Positions 16,949 to 27,343 of a DNA stretch of 64,000 nt are shown here, in pieces. Both the position numbers and the translations under genes were made by a program. Within the stretch, counting starts at the first letter, position 1. The number at the start of each line of letters is the position of its first letter. Origin of the DNA: Saprospiraceae bacterium (lineage in GTDB: Bacteria; Bacteroidota; Bacteroidia; Chitinophagales; Saprospiraceae); the NCBI GenBank assembly GCA_028285545.1, contig JANQPA010000106.1, positions 1 through 64,000 of the forward strand, written 5' to 3'. The notes below the pieces were generated by a model. That model did not search any database and was not told the origin of the DNA. It saw only the letters and a program-made list of their open reading frames with translations.

Positions 16949-18532
16949 ATGAAATATCTATTTTCCATTATTCCTTTATTATTATTATTTGGCTGTCAAA
17001 ATGAGGTTGGTCAACAGGATACGTCATCTAAAATCAGCTCTAAAGAAGATCGGGAAGCTTTATTCGACTACCTCTACGAAACAACTCTGCAAACCGAAGC
17101 TTTTTCTCCCATCAAAGAAAAAACCTTGGGAATAGATGTAAAAGCCGAAATGCTAAATTGTAAAGAAGATATTATCAATGCTTCTACTGAAGAGGAGCTC
17201 TATTTTGCGCTCAAAAAATTTAGCTGCGCCAGGAAAGACAGGCACCTTAGTTTGGGGCTTGTAGAAGGAGGTTTGGACTTGCCCCCAATACCTGAAGGTA
17301 GAGCACCAATACAATTTTTGCCTGATTTTTCCGAAGGTGGAAATTATTTCATGTTTGTCAGTGATTTGGCAGAAAATATGGAAAATTATACTGGCGAAAA
17401 TCAAGTGCCTGAAACAGGAGATAAGCTTATTGCTATTAATGGAATGCCTTTTCAGGATTATTTTAAGCAAGTAGAGCCGTACTTAAGATATTCTTCAATA
17501 AATAACCTTTGGCGAAGGCTGGCCTATACCCTGCCCACCCGAAATAAAACCTATTTGCCTTCCGATTTTTTTAAAGAAAAATTTGAGATTACCCTGGAAA
17601 AAGAGGATGGATCTGTTTATGATTTGGCTTTACCGTATTTAGAAGAAGCGAATTTTCAAGGCTTGTCCAATCCTAAGTACAGCGGCTACCAAAAAGTTTT
17701 TGAAACGACTTGTTATCATCTGTATCGACCTGAAGACCCAAATGACAAAAACATTTTACTCTGGTGGTATGGTTTTAGAGGTACCATAGAAGAAGATATG
17801 GATAAACTAATAGCTTATGCGGAAGAAAATGATTTACTTGATCATGATGTAATTTTAGATATGACCACTGCCAGGGGCGGAAGCAGGGGCGCTGTTATGC
17901 TTACTCGCCTACAGCCGAAACCATACAAAACTACTTTTGGAAATATTCGCCTCAGTGAGATTGGTATGGACTTTATCAAAAACCGATTAGAAGAACCCTA
18001 TAAGAAAAAACTGGCTGTTTTGGACGGAGCAGAGGTAGAAGGAGATAATGGTCAATGGGTATTGGATTGGATTGCTCAGGATGTATATCCCAAAAAAGAG
18101 GCCGGAGAGGATTATTCTTCTAATGTGCCTTTTAAATGTGCTCATGCTCCTCACACCTCGGATGGAGTTCTCCAGCCGGCAGAAAAACATTTCACAGGCA
18201 GGATGGTTTGCCTGATGGGCCCCTGGGGAGGATCTCATTTAGATCAGTTTGCCAGCATTGTCGCCGATAATGATTTGGCCCATACCATTGGCATGCCTAC
18301 CGGAGGTTATAGCAATACCTGGGAAGCTGAAAAGATCATCGAATTTCCCATCTCCCAAAAGCCGGTAGTGGAGTTCATGTGGTCTATTGGTCATACCATT
18401 AGTCCAAAGGGTGAAATTGTAGAAGGGAATGCTTCTCAGGTAGATGAGTATGTCCCACTAGCAAGAGACAACCATAGCAATTATGTAGACCTGCTAATTC
18501 AAAAAGCACATGAGTATTTGGAAAAAAATTGA
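16949..18532 (+). CDS. S41-like peptidase lipoprotein
   Basis: A 527-residue lipoprotein: the signal peptide ends LLLFGC, with Cys16 as lipidation site. Residues about 90-115 hold KKFSCARKDRHLSL, the family's 'L.D.H.' segment; about 130-210 form a PDZ-like region (ETGDKLIAINGMPF); about 300-527 are an S41-like catalytic fold with DHDVILDMTTARGGSRGA and CLMGPWGGSHLDQFASIVADN...IGMPTGG. Ser in GGSH aligns with the nucleophile of C-terminal processing peptidases and retail-type S41 enzymes. It probably cleaves peptides or proteins in the periplasm. It follows the 25-bp inverted repeat and converges with the RND permease gene, with only 11 bp between the two stops. Confidence 0.7.
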   Translation: MKYLFSIIPLLLLFGCQNEVGQQDTSSKISSKEDREALFDYLYETTLQTEAFSPIKEKTLGIDVKAEMLNCKEDIINASTEEELYFALKKFSCARKDRHLSLGLVEGGLDLPPIPEGRAPIQFLPDFSEGGNYFMFVSDLAENMENYTGENQVPETGDKLIAINGMPFQDYFKQVEPYLRYSSINNLWRRLAYTLPTRNKTYLPSDFFKEKFEITLEKEDGSVYDLALPYLEEANFQGLSNPKYSGYQKVFETTCYHLYRPEDPNDKNILLWWYGFRGTIEEDMDKLIAYAEENDLLDHDVILDMTTARGGSRGAVMLTRLQPKPYKTTFGNIRLSEIGMDFIKNRLEEPYKKKLAVLDGAEVEGDNGQWVLDWIAQDVYPKKEAGEDYSSNVPFKCAHAPHTSDGVLQPAEKHFTGRMVCLMGPWGGSHLDQFASIVADNDLAHTIGMPTGGYSNTWEAEKIIEFPISQKPVVEFMWSIGHTISPKGEIVEGNASQVDEYVPLARDNHSNYVDLLIQKAHEYLEKN

Positions 18533-18543
18533 GGACTTATGAC

Positions 18544-21500
18544 CTAAGCTGTTTCAACTTGTTTCTCTTTCTTCACCCTAAACAATACCTTATACAAAAC
18601 CGGCACAAACAATAAGGTAATCACGGTAGCAAATAATAATCCTATCATAATGGAAATTGCCATGGGTTCCCACATGGCCCCACCTCCCAAATACAAAGGA
18701 ATAAGTCCCAAAGTAGTGGTAAAGGTAGTCAGAAGGATTGGACGGAATCGCTGCTGGGCTGCCGCAACTATCGCTTCATAAGGAGGTTTTTTGAGATCTT
18801 CCATTTCGATTTTTATTCGATCCAATAATACAATGGCATTATTAATAACAATTCCGGCAAGTGAAATCAATCCCAAGAAGGCCATAAAACCAAAGGAGGA
18901 CCGGAAAAGCAACAACCCCAGAATTACCCCAATTATTCCTAAAGGGATGGTACTTAATACGATAAATGTTTTTCTAAAAGAATTAAACTGTAACACCAAT
19001 AATAAAACGATAATAAAACCAGCAAGGGGTAGTTTTTCAATAACGGCACCCATAGCTTCAGAGCTTTGTTCAGATTCTCCACCGAGCGTATAAGAATAAC
19101 CTGGAGGCCAATTTTGTGATTCAGTATTCAGCCAGGGTGTAAGGACATCAGTTAGATCACTGGGTGTAAATCCATCCTGGGCATCACAGCTAATGGTCAT
19201 GGTACGATACAAATTACGCCTTAAAATTTTTGGGTATTGCCATTCCGGTTCAATATTAGCAACCTGAACCAAAGGGACATTTTGCCCACTGGATTGAGCT
19301 ATGATGTTTACCCCATCCAGCTGCCTGGCGTCCATGTTCTGGCTACCCTGATTTCTCATTATAATGGGTACATTATCATCACCATCCCGGAATGAGCCTG
19401 CATTTGAACCATCCAAGGAAGTTTGTAGAGAAAGGGCAATATCCTGATTACTCAAGCCAGCCCTATCGGCTTTATTCCTATCAATGTCAATGATGAACTT
19501 TTTAATCTTGGAACCCCAATTGTCTGAGATGTTTTTGGTGCCGGAAGTAGCATTCATCTTTTGCTTGATTTGCTCTGAAATGCGATAAAGCTCAAGAGGT
19601 GAATCTCCTGTTAATCTGATCTCAACGTCATTACCGCCGCCGCCACCACCGGCTAGCGGAGCAATGGTTGTTTCAGCATCCGGAAAATTATTGAAACAAA
19701 ATTCATCCAGTTTTTGGATGACCATATTGTTATCCTCAAAAGAAGAAGTATTCAATAACATATGAGCATAGCCAGAATTGGCTTCACCCGGTTGATATCC
19801 TAAATCATAGGAAGATGGCCCTTCACCAATAAAAGAGGACCAATCTGCAATACCTTGGGGTCTCCTTTCATTGGTAAGCAGTTCCTCATGAATGAATCTT
19901 TCAATCTGGGCTACCGTTTCTTCAGTTTTTTCAATTTTGCTACCCAATGGTAGGTTCATATCCAGAGTGACCAGGTTCCGGTCACTATCGGGGAAGAAAA
20001 TGAAGGGTATTTGGCCAAATAGGCTGAGACTACCAAAGAATAGACCCAAAATGATTGCAATAGATAATAGTGGAAACCGCAGTGCTCCTTCCAAGATGGT
20101 CTTATAATAAGAATTTAAGCGCTCAAACATACCAGATTTTTGCTCTTCCTCTTTTTCCTTCACTTTTACCTTTATGAATCTTACTCCTAAAAAGGGAATC
20201 ATCGACATGGCCAAAATCCAGGACGATAATAGGGCAAGACTAATTACAACAAATAAAGGCCCCATTATTTCTCCCATGGTATTTTGAGCCAAAAAGAAGG
20301 CCAAAAAAGCTGCTGAGGTAGTCAGGGAAGAAACCAACAAGGGGATGATTAATTCACCACAAGCTGCAATGGCAGCCTCAAAGGCTTTCATTCCTTCCTC
20401 CATCTTTACCATCATCGCTTCTGAAACCACAATGGCATTATCTACCAGCAGCCCTAAGGCCATAATCAGAGCAGCAAGAGAAACCTGATTGAGTCCTACC
20501 CCTGCCAAAAACATCAGCCATAGGGTTGCCACCATGGCCATCGGAATTAGACTGGCCACAACTAAACCTGTTCGAAATCCCAAAAATAAAAGCATGACCA
20601 ACAGTACAATCCCAACCGACTGGTATACATTACTGAGAAAATCATTGACTTTTTTATCTACGAATTGATCCTGGGCTGCCATCCTGGCAATTGTCATTCC
20701 CACCGGCAGACTTCGATTATATTCTTCTACTTTTTGATCCAGAATTTCTCCTAACCGGATGATGTTAGCCCCTTCCTTTAAGGCAACCGCAATAGCAATT
20801 CCTTCTTTTCCATTAATACGTACTAATTTATCAGCAGGAGTTTTATAGGCTCTGGTAATATTTGCAATTGATCCCAATTCTAATTTGCTGCCATTGGCCA
20901 GAGAAATTATGGTTCTTTTTAAATCCTCAATAGATTCAAAATTACCACTAGGCTCTAAAGCAATTCGCTCTCCCTCCAAACTTACCTGACCTCCAGAGAA
21001 AACAATATTGGTGGAAGCGATAAAACTCTGTAACATTCCTGAAGAAAGTCCTATTTCTGCCAGCCGCGCATTTTCTATTTCCACATAAATTTGTTCCTCC
21101 AAGATCCCTTTAAGTTCTACTTCCGAAGCATCATCAAGTTTGACTAGTTCATCTCTAATAGATTCTGCGTATTCTTTTAATTCAGAATTTTCAAAACCAT
21201 CTCCCTGCAGGCCCAGCATAATTCCGTAGACAGTACCAAAGCCATCATCATTGATATTTGGCGTTCTGGCCCCATCAGGTAATTCTCGCTCTATCCCTTG
21301 CACTTTTCTTCGCAGGCGATCCCAAACAGGTTGGAGTTCATCTTTGCGAACATCAGGTTTGAGACTTACCGTAACAATGGATAGCCCGGTGCGACTCTCA
21401 CTGGTTACGTCATCCAGTTCGGGCAACTCCTGGGCAACTTCCTCAATTCTTTTGGTAATGAGTTGTTCAACCCTTTCTGGGGAGGCCCCAGGAAATTGGG

Positions 21501-21645
21501 TAACTACCGTTGCCACTCTGATGGTATACGGTGGCATACTATCTCTGGACAGGTTTTTATAGGAGGTGATACCCATGGCCAGGATAACTAATAGTACCAT
21601 GAAAGTAACCCGAGTATTTTGTAATGCTAGTTTGGTAAGATTCAT
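18544..21645 (-). CDS. RND-family efflux permease (AcrB/MexB type)
   Basis: 1033 residues, standard for a hydrophobic-amphiphilic efflux RND pump: one N-terminal helix (RVTFMVLLVILAMGI), a porter domain starting PPYTIRVATVVTQFPGASPERVE, six further helices, a second porter domain (about 560-850), and five helices at the end. The proton-relay helix 4 reads GLLVDNAIVV, so the second Asp of the usual DD pair is Asn; helix 10 has GIVINNAIVLLD without the usual Lys. This is seen in several subgroups of the family. It moves drugs, dyes or lipids out of the inner membrane/periplasm with proton drive, working with the fusion protein 11 nt upstream and the TolC-type protein before it. Confidence 0.93.
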   Translation of the reverse strand: MNLTKLALQNTRVTFMVLLVILAMGITSYKNLSRDSMPPYTIRVATVVTQFPGASPERVEQLITKRIEEVAQELPELDDVTSESRTGLSIVTVSLKPDVRKDELQPVWDRLRRKVQGIERELPDGARTPNINDDGFGTVYGIMLGLQGDGFENSELKEYAESIRDELVKLDDASEVELKGILEEQIYVEIENARLAEIGLSSGMLQSFIASTNIVFSGGQVSLEGERIALEPSGNFESIEDLKRTIISLANGSKLELGSIANITRAYKTPADKLVRINGKEGIAIAVALKEGANIIRLGEILDQKVEEYNRSLPVGMTIARMAAQDQFVDKKVNDFLSNVYQSVGIVLLVMLLFLGFRTGLVVASLIPMAMVATLWLMFLAGVGLNQVSLAALIMALGLLVDNAIVVSEAMMVKMEEGMKAFEAAIAACGELIIPLLVSSLTTSAAFLAFFLAQNTMGEIMGPLFVVISLALLSSWILAMSMIPFLGVRFIKVKVKEKEEEQKSGMFERLNSYYKTILEGALRFPLLSIAIILGLFFGSLSLFGQIPFIFFPDSDRNLVTLDMNLPLGSKIEKTEETVAQIERFIHEELLTNERRPQGIADWSSFIGEGPSSYDLGYQPGEANSGYAHMLLNTSSFEDNNMVIQKLDEFCFNNFPDAETTIAPLAGGGGGGNDVEIRLTGDSPLELYRISEQIKQKMNATSGTKNISDNWGSKIKKFIIDIDRNKADRAGLSNQDIALSLQTSLDGSNAGSFRDGDDNVPIIMRNQGSQNMDARQLDGVNIIAQSSGQNVPLVQVANIEPEWQYPKILRRNLYRTMTISCDAQDGFTPSDLTDVLTPWLNTESQNWPPGYSYTLGGESEQSSEAMGAVIEKLPLAGFIIVLLLVLQFNSFRKTFIVLSTIPLGIIGVILGLLLFRSSFGFMAFLGLISLAGIVINNAIVLLDRIKIEMEDLKKPPYEAIVAAAQQRFRPILLTTFTTTLGLIPLYLGGGAMWEPMAISIMIGLLFATVITLLFVPVLYKVLFRVKKEKQVETA

Positions 21646-21656
21646 TGAGTTTGATT

Positions 21657-22796
21657 TTAATCCATTAAGCGCACCTTCATTCCATCCAGAAGAGTGTTTA
21701 ATCCTGCAGTGGCAACCATATCACCACTTTGTAAACCTGATACGATTTCAAAACCTCCACTTGTTAATTGACCAATGGAAATTACTTTCTTTTGAACCAG
21801 AAAATGATCGTCTTTCTTTTCCAATAAAAAGGCAAAATGTCCATTACTATCCTCACCGATGGCCGCCACCGGAGCTACCATTTTCTGACTCTCTTCACCA
21901 TTCGTATTTCCAAAATTAAAACTAACTTCTGCTGCCATCCCTGGTCGTATGTCTTCAGTGGGTTTATCGATTCTGACGGTTACCGGGTAAGTTGATCCTC
22001 CTAAGGAACTAAAGCCCACTTCATATATTTTTCCAGTAAAAACCGTGTTAGGGATGGTAGAAAAGGTGATTTCAACAGCCTGCCCTCTTTTTATTTTTGA
22101 AATAAAAACTTCGGGAATCCCTACTGAGATCTCTGGATTTCCTACAGCACTAATGGTGGCGACAGGATTTCCTGAGCCTACCAACTCATTTTCTTCCACA
22201 TTTACAGAAGTAATCACTCCTGAGAATGGGGCACGCAGAGCAGAATAATTGACTTGATTTTGGGCAGACTCCACTTGTTTTTCAGAAGCATTGGCCTGAG
22301 CCAGCGCCGCAGTATGAGAAGCTTGGGCTGTCTCGTAAGCAGATTTTGCCTGTTCAAACTCACTTAGTGAAACGCTGTTGTTTTCATACAATTTTTCAAC
22401 CCTTTCATAATTGGCTTTGCTGTTAACCATTTGGGTATAGGCACTTTTAATTTGGGTTTCCACACTTTTTAAACTTGCTACAGACTGCTGATACTGAACA
22501 GAATAATCAGTTTGATCTACCCGGGCAATCAACTGCCCTGTTCTAACAACATCTCCTACCTTCACGGCTAATTGTGTGAGGGTTCCACTAACTTTAAAGC
22601 TTAATTTGGTTTCTTTGCTGGACTGAGCAGCCCCTGAAAACACTTCTTTGAGCGCATCTCCACTCATCATTACCTGACCGTATTTAACAGGCCGGATAAC
22701 TTCGGTGACAACCTCTTGTTTTTTAGAACCACAGGAGGCCATTAGAATAAAGCAAAAACCTATGAGAAGGCCTTGAAAATAATGTATTGTTCTCAT
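21657..22796 (-). CDS. RND efflux membrane fusion protein, lipoprotein (AcrA/HlyD type)
   Basis: 379 residues, with a lipobox ILMASC (Cys at about 22). Order of domains follows AcrA: lipoyl half (FKVSGTLTQLAVKVGDVVRTGQLIARVD), an alpha-helical hairpin (about 95-190, rich in Gln/Ala/Ser), second lipoyl half (SALRAPFSGVITSVNVEENELVGSG), a beta-barrel (EITFSTIPNTVFTGKIYEVG) and a membrane-proximal domain (GEDSNGHFAFLLEK...LVQKKVISIG). It bridges the RND permease and the outer membrane channel. It overlaps neither neighbour but is only 11 nt and 9 nt from them, so the three are one operon. Confidence 0.93.
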   Translation of the reverse strand: MRTIHYFQGLLIGFCFILMASCGSKKQEVVTEVIRPVKYGQVMMSGDALKEVFSGAAQSSKETKLSFKVSGTLTQLAVKVGDVVRTGQLIARVDQTDYSVQYQQSVASLKSVETQIKSAYTQMVNSKANYERVEKLYENNSVSLSEFEQAKSAYETAQASHTAALAQANASEKQVESAQNQVNYSALRAPFSGVITSVNVEENELVGSGNPVATISAVGNPEISVGIPEVFISKIKRGQAVEITFSTIPNTVFTGKIYEVGFSSLGGSTYPVTVRIDKPTEDIRPGMAAEVSFNFGNTNGEESQKMVAPVAAIGEDSNGHFAFLLEKKDDHFLVQKKVISIGQLTSGGFEIVSGLQSGDMVATAGLNTLLDGMKVRLMD

Positions 22797-22805
22797 TGGA
22801 ATATC

Positions 22806-25127
22806 TTAATTTTTGTTGATGTATTGAACTGCTTTTTGGAAAAAATCTGTTCTTTGTTCCGGAGTAGATAAAAAGTTGTAAAAACCAATGGATCTTTCCA
22901 GGGTTAAAAAATCTAAAATGAAAGTGTAAACGGCATTTATTGCGATAAGCTCTGTCCTTAAGACATTGTTTTGTGCGTCAATTAAGGTGGTAATATTAGC
23001 TTGGCCTTCAGAATAGGCATTTTGTATGATGGCAAAGTTTTTACGGGAGGCCGTGGCTGCGGTGCTGGATAATTCCATACTAGGATAAGAAGCACCAACT
23101 GTTTCCAGATTGGCTCTTATTCGCAATTCCAGTTGATTTTGAGCATTTTTCCGCGTATCCTCGAGCTGCAAAACCTGAAGCCTGGATTGCTCAATTAATT
23201 TTCTGCGACTATTGCCTTGGAATATTGGGTAGGACAGCCCTACACCGAGATTCCAAGTGGTTACATTATTAATATCGGGAAGACCCTCAGGAACATCAAA
23301 TTTACTCAAAACCCGATTAGCAGAACCACTGAGGGCCATTGTAGGCAGGTAAAGCGCTCTTTGCCGAGACAATAATAAGCGCTTTTGAACGTCCATCCCG
23401 ATATCGATTTGGGCTAGTTCTGGCAAATTATCTAATGCGTATTGTACCATAAAATCAGCCATTAGGTCAAGCTTTCCATAATCATTAAGAAAATCATTGC
23501 GTTGATCCAGGATGAGGAGAAGGGATTCATCAAGTGTTAAATTTTCAATTTTAATGGGCTCACTAATTGGCCGATTTAACAATTGGTTAAGTTGAAACTT
23601 CGCTTGCCGAACGCTTGCATAAGCATTGTTTAGTTCAATATTGGCATTGGCTAGTTCAGCCTCCCATCTGTTTATGTCAGTGGCACCAACATAACCTATC
23701 GCTTCCTTTACTTTCGAAATGTCATAATTCTCGCGAATACGGGCCACATTTTGCTGCTGGATATTCAGATTACTTTTGGCGAATAAAATGTTGATGAATG
23801 CATTGGCTACGTCCAGAATAATATCTAGCTGAGTTTGAAGTAATTCATTAACTTCTCCCTGCATAAGCATTTTTTGAATGGCAATATTGGCCAGAACCGG
23901 CTCTGCCAGCACCACTTGTGAAAATTCTCCAGTAGCTAACCAATTGCCTCTACCCTGAGCTCCTTGGGAAGCAAAAGCTGATAACTCATCCGAATAAGAA
24001 AAACTTGTTGAAAAATCAACTTGAGGTAACATATCCGCTTTGGCAACACCCACTTCTGTTTCACTAATTTGAATGTCTGTTTGCTCTATTCGAATGTCTA
24101 AATTGTTTTGGATGGCAAGGCCAATAGCTTCATGTAGACTTAGGGTATTGTCATTAGGGATGTTTTCAAGATTAATAACAGTAGCCTGAGCCATTATATC
24201 AAAAGTAGGATAGATGCCAGTTTGCCGAGAGCTTGCTAAATTCAGGATCAGATTATCTGCAAATGTTTCCATTTCCACAGATAGGTCTGCTGTATTTTGG
24301 CCTTCCAATATTTTCATAGCATTTAGCGCCAGGCGACGAGGTATCTTTTGTAGGTTACTTCTGGTTTGGTAGGCCATCATCACTCCGGCATCGAGATAAG
24401 GGTCATCAAAAAGTGAAGCAGAGGGCACTTTATTAGTATTTAAGGTGTTAAAAAGTCCCTCTATAACCGTAGTATCACCCCCAAAAAAAGGAAAGACATA
24501 GGCAGCCAGCCTTTTTCCCTCTAGTTTGTTAATTTCTTCTTCAATATTATTCTCATAAAAAATGTTACCTACTGTAACATTTTTACCCCTTAAATAATTT
24601 GAAAATAATTGCTCCATAAAAGCCCCATCAGGAAGGGTTGATTGTTCTGTGACAACCAAAAGATGGTCAAACGGCGAAATCTCGTACAACTGATTTAAAT
24701 CTCTTTGGATATTAAATGGAGATTCCATATAGCTGAAATTTTCAACTCCTGAACTACCTTCAGTTGTTTTTTCCACCCCTTGGAGCTGTGCATCTAAAAT
24801 AATCGACGCCAGAGTTGGTTTAGGATATTCTCCTAAGCTGATGGCATAGTTAGAGCTGGTTGAGCCAATACAAATGATAATGTCATTGTTGGCATAAGCT
24901 CGGTTGAATACCTCCGACATTCCCTGATTTGGGCTGGTGTATTCATTGACATTGAGCTGATACCGATGCTGGAGTAATTGAAAGAGTTCATCCTTTACCG
25001 ATTGAATGAATTGTGTCTCCAATTGGTTATCAGGAATGTATTGATTAACAAGTGCAATATTGACAGATTCTTGAGCACCCAAAAATGATATTGTCAATAG
25101 GAAGAGCAGAACAGTCGCTTTTTTCAT
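22806..25127 (-). CDS. TolC-family outer membrane efflux protein with N-terminal binding-protein-like domain
   Basis: 773 residues, about 330 more than a normal TolC-type channel. After a signal peptide (residues 1-18, ending FLGAQ), residues about 20-320 look like a type-1 periplasmic binding fold of the ABC_sub_bind class: VNIALVNQYIPDN, alternating strands and helices, and IIICIGSTSSNYAISLGEYPKPTLASII. Residues about 330-773 are two outer-membrane efflux repeats (NLENIPNDNTLSLHEAIGLAIQNNLDIRIEQTDI and later LIEQSRLQVLQLEDTRKNAQNQLELRI). It should be the exit duct of the tripartite pump; the extra domain may bind a substrate in the periplasm or on the cell surface. It lies 47 nt after the histidine kinase gene. 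Confidence 0.85.
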   Translation of the reverse strand: MKKATVLLFLLTISFLGAQESVNIALVNQYIPDNQLETQFIQSVKDELFQLLQHRYQLNVNEYTSPNQGMSEVFNRAYANNDIIICIGSTSSNYAISLGEYPKPTLASIILDAQLQGVEKTTEGSSGVENFSYMESPFNIQRDLNQLYEISPFDHLLVVTEQSTLPDGAFMEQLFSNYLRGKNVTVGNIFYENNIEEEINKLEGKRLAAYVFPFFGGDTTVIEGLFNTLNTNKVPSASLFDDPYLDAGVMMAYQTRSNLQKIPRRLALNAMKILEGQNTADLSVEMETFADNLILNLASSRQTGIYPTFDIMAQATVINLENIPNDNTLSLHEAIGLAIQNNLDIRIEQTDIQISETEVGVAKADMLPQVDFSTSFSYSDELSAFASQGAQGRGNWLATGEFSQVVLAEPVLANIAIQKMLMQGEVNELLQTQLDIILDVANAFINILFAKSNLNIQQQNVARIRENYDISKVKEAIGYVGATDINRWEAELANANIELNNAYASVRQAKFQLNQLLNRPISEPIKIENLTLDESLLLILDQRNDFLNDYGKLDLMADFMVQYALDNLPELAQIDIGMDVQKRLLLSRQRALYLPTMALSGSANRVLSKFDVPEGLPDINNVTTWNLGVGLSYPIFQGNSRRKLIEQSRLQVLQLEDTRKNAQNQLELRIRANLETVGASYPSMELSSTAATASRKNFAIIQNAYSEGQANITTLIDAQNNVLRTELIAINAVYTFILDFLTLERSIGFYNFLSTPEQRTDFFQKAVQYINKN

Positions 25128-25174
25128 TGGCTTTTTATAATACTTAATTTAAAAGAATGAAAATTCTTTAATGG

Positions 25175-27322
25175 TTATTCATTTATTTCGATAGGCAGAG
25201 AAATTAAGACCTCAGTTCCTTCACCAAGAGTGCTGTCAAGTTCCAATTCTCCATTGTGCTGTTCAATGATGCCATAGCTAATGGCCATTCCCAGCCCGGT
25301 TCCCTGACCTAGCTTTTTGGTCGTAAAAAAGGGCTCAAAGATTCTTTGCTGTGTGGTCTGATCCATTCCTTTTCCATCATCTCTTATACTTATTTTTACC
25401 TGATCATTTTCCTGCCAGCTTTTAATATAAATATTTCCACTTTCTTCAATGGCTTGTAAAGAGTTGTTTAAAACATTGAGGAAGACTTGTTGGATTCTAC
25501 TGATATGGCAATCTATTTTGGGGATCTCTCCAAGGTCTTTATGGATGATGGTTTTGCCATCTAAATTACCTTTTATTATGGTGAGAGTATGTTCAAGACC
25601 TTGATTGAGATCTGCTTTTTCAAAACCCTCTTTGGAATGATGTGAAAAAGTGAGCAGACTATTTATAATGTTTTTGGTTCTGCTAATCCCTCTTTCAATA
25701 CCGTCAACCATTTGTTGAATCTCTGTATTAAGGTAGCTGGTATCCATCCTTTCACTCATTTTGATAACTTCCTGGATACTTCGATCCATGTCATCGGTAT
25801 TTTTTAGTTCTCCCACCTTTTCCAGTAAGCCGTGTACTTCTTCGAAATCCATTTTTAAAGCATAGATATTTGTGTTGATAAAACTAATAGGATTATTAAT
25901 TTCATGAGCAACTCCAGCCACAAATTGTCCAAGAGAAGCCATTTTTTCAGATTGGATCAACTTTTCATGGGTAAATTGTAGTTTTTCCAGAAGTTCTTCC
26001 TTTTCCTGAAGAAGAGCTTTGGTTTGTTCTTGTTCTGCGGAAAGTTTGCGGTTGGCATTACTGGCGGTGCGAAATGCTCGCAAGGTTACCAGGGATAAGA
26101 CAAATAAAATGCCCAGACCAAGAATAAGGAAGTTTCGCTCTTTGACTCTTCTTTCCTCATTTTTTTTCAAAAATTCAATTTCCTGATCCTTTTTTTCTGT
26201 TTCATATTGGGTTTGTAATTCCTGTATTTTCTCTAATGTTGAGGTATTGAGCATGCTATCTTTAACTTCCATTAGGCTCTTATTGGAAAAATAGGCTTCC
26301 TCAAACTGTCCAGTTTTTTCATACAAAAAACTCAATCGTTCATAAGTGTCTTTTAAGGTCGTCGGTCTGCCAATTTGATTGGCTAGGTCTAGAGCCTGCT
26401 CATAATAATTAATGGCCAGGGGATAATTATTGTCCATAACCTCTATTTCACCAAGGTTGGATAAAAACATGGCTGTTCGACCTTTATCACCTGCACTTTG
26501 ATAAATGTCTAGGGCCTCATTTAAGGCTGTTCGGGCTTCTTTCAGCTGTTTTTTTTCCATAAAAACATCGCCCAGATTGGCATAAGCAGCTCCGATTCCA
26601 TAACGCAGTTCAAGGCTGTCAAAAATTTGCAGACTTCTTTCCAAATGCATTTGAGATTCCTCTAAACGTTTTATACTAAATAATACAGCCCCATAATTGA
26701 GCGTGCTTATGGCTAATTGCTCCTGATTATTTTCTTTTTTCCAGAGATCAAGACTTTTTTTGTAATACTTGAGTGCATCATCAAATTGCTCCATTGACAT
26801 ATGTACATTGGCAATGTGGGTATAGGCTTTTGCAATTTCTTTGGCAGGAGCTTTATTACGCTCCCTAATCCCCATACATTTAATTTGACAATCTAGCGAT
26901 TCCACATATTTCCCGATATGTCGATATACATTTCCAAGGCTTTCGTAAGCATTGGCCATCCCAAGGCTATCTGTTGTTTGAAGAAATAACCTTAAAGCTT
27001 CTTGGTTTGACTTTTCAGCTTCTTCATAATTGCCTAAATTTCTTTGTGAAATTCCCATTCGGTTATAGGCACTTGCTTCTCCTCTAAGAAATCCTATTTT
27101 TTTAGCCAAAAGGATATTTTCCTTGGCCAAACTTACCGCACTGTCTGCATCCGTACGGGTCATAAAACCCACCACTTGATTTATGGCATCAACTTTTAGC
27201 GAATCGTTTTGGGTAGTCTGCGCTAATTGAAATAAACTATCTCTTTTTTGTTTGGTCGATTGGGCTTCAGCATGCAAAACATGCATAAAAATCACTAGTA
27301 CTAGAAGAATCCTGACTTTCAT
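25175..27322 (-). CDS. TPR-repeat sensor histidine kinase
   Basis: About 715 residues from ATG 27322 (ATG 27343 is 7 codons earlier). After a signal peptide ending HAEAQ, about eight TPR units fill residues 40-340 (AYNRMGISQRNLGNYEEAEK, ALKYYKKSLDLWKKE and similar). A short coiled coil and one membrane helix (FLILGLGILFVLSLVTL) follow, then a coiled coil, a HisKA-type box MASLGQFVAGVAHEINNP with the phospho-His near residue 473, and a HATPase domain with N box NVLNNSLQAI, G1 DDGKGM, F box FEPFFTTK and G2 GQGTGLGMA. It senses a signal in the periplasm by its TPR part and phosphorylates an unseen response regulator. It is the first gene of the efflux unit, so it may control the pump. Confidence 0.93.
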   Translation of the reverse strand: MKVRILLVLVIFMHVLHAEAQSTKQKRDSLFQLAQTTQNDSLKVDAINQVVGFMTRTDADSAVSLAKENILLAKKIGFLRGEASAYNRMGISQRNLGNYEEAEKSNQEALRLFLQTTDSLGMANAYESLGNVYRHIGKYVESLDCQIKCMGIRERNKAPAKEIAKAYTHIANVHMSMEQFDDALKYYKKSLDLWKKENNQEQLAISTLNYGAVLFSIKRLEESQMHLERSLQIFDSLELRYGIGAAYANLGDVFMEKKQLKEARTALNEALDIYQSAGDKGRTAMFLSNLGEIEVMDNNYPLAINYYEQALDLANQIGRPTTLKDTYERLSFLYEKTGQFEEAYFSNKSLMEVKDSMLNTSTLEKIQELQTQYETEKKDQEIEFLKKNEERRVKERNFLILGLGILFVLSLVTLRAFRTASNANRKLSAEQEQTKALLQEKEELLEKLQFTHEKLIQSEKMASLGQFVAGVAHEINNPISFINTNIYALKMDFEEVHGLLEKVGELKNTDDMDRSIQEVIKMSERMDTSYLNTEIQQMVDGIERGISRTKNIINSLLTFSHHSKEGFEKADLNQGLEHTLTIIKGNLDGKTIIHKDLGEIPKIDCHISRIQQVFLNVLNNSLQAIEESGNIYIKSWQENDQVKISIRDDGKGMDQTTQQRIFEPFFTTKKLGQGTGLGMAISYGIIEQHNGELELDSTLGEGTEVLISLPIEINE

Positions 27323-27343
27323 GGAAATAGGTTTGGTAGACAC

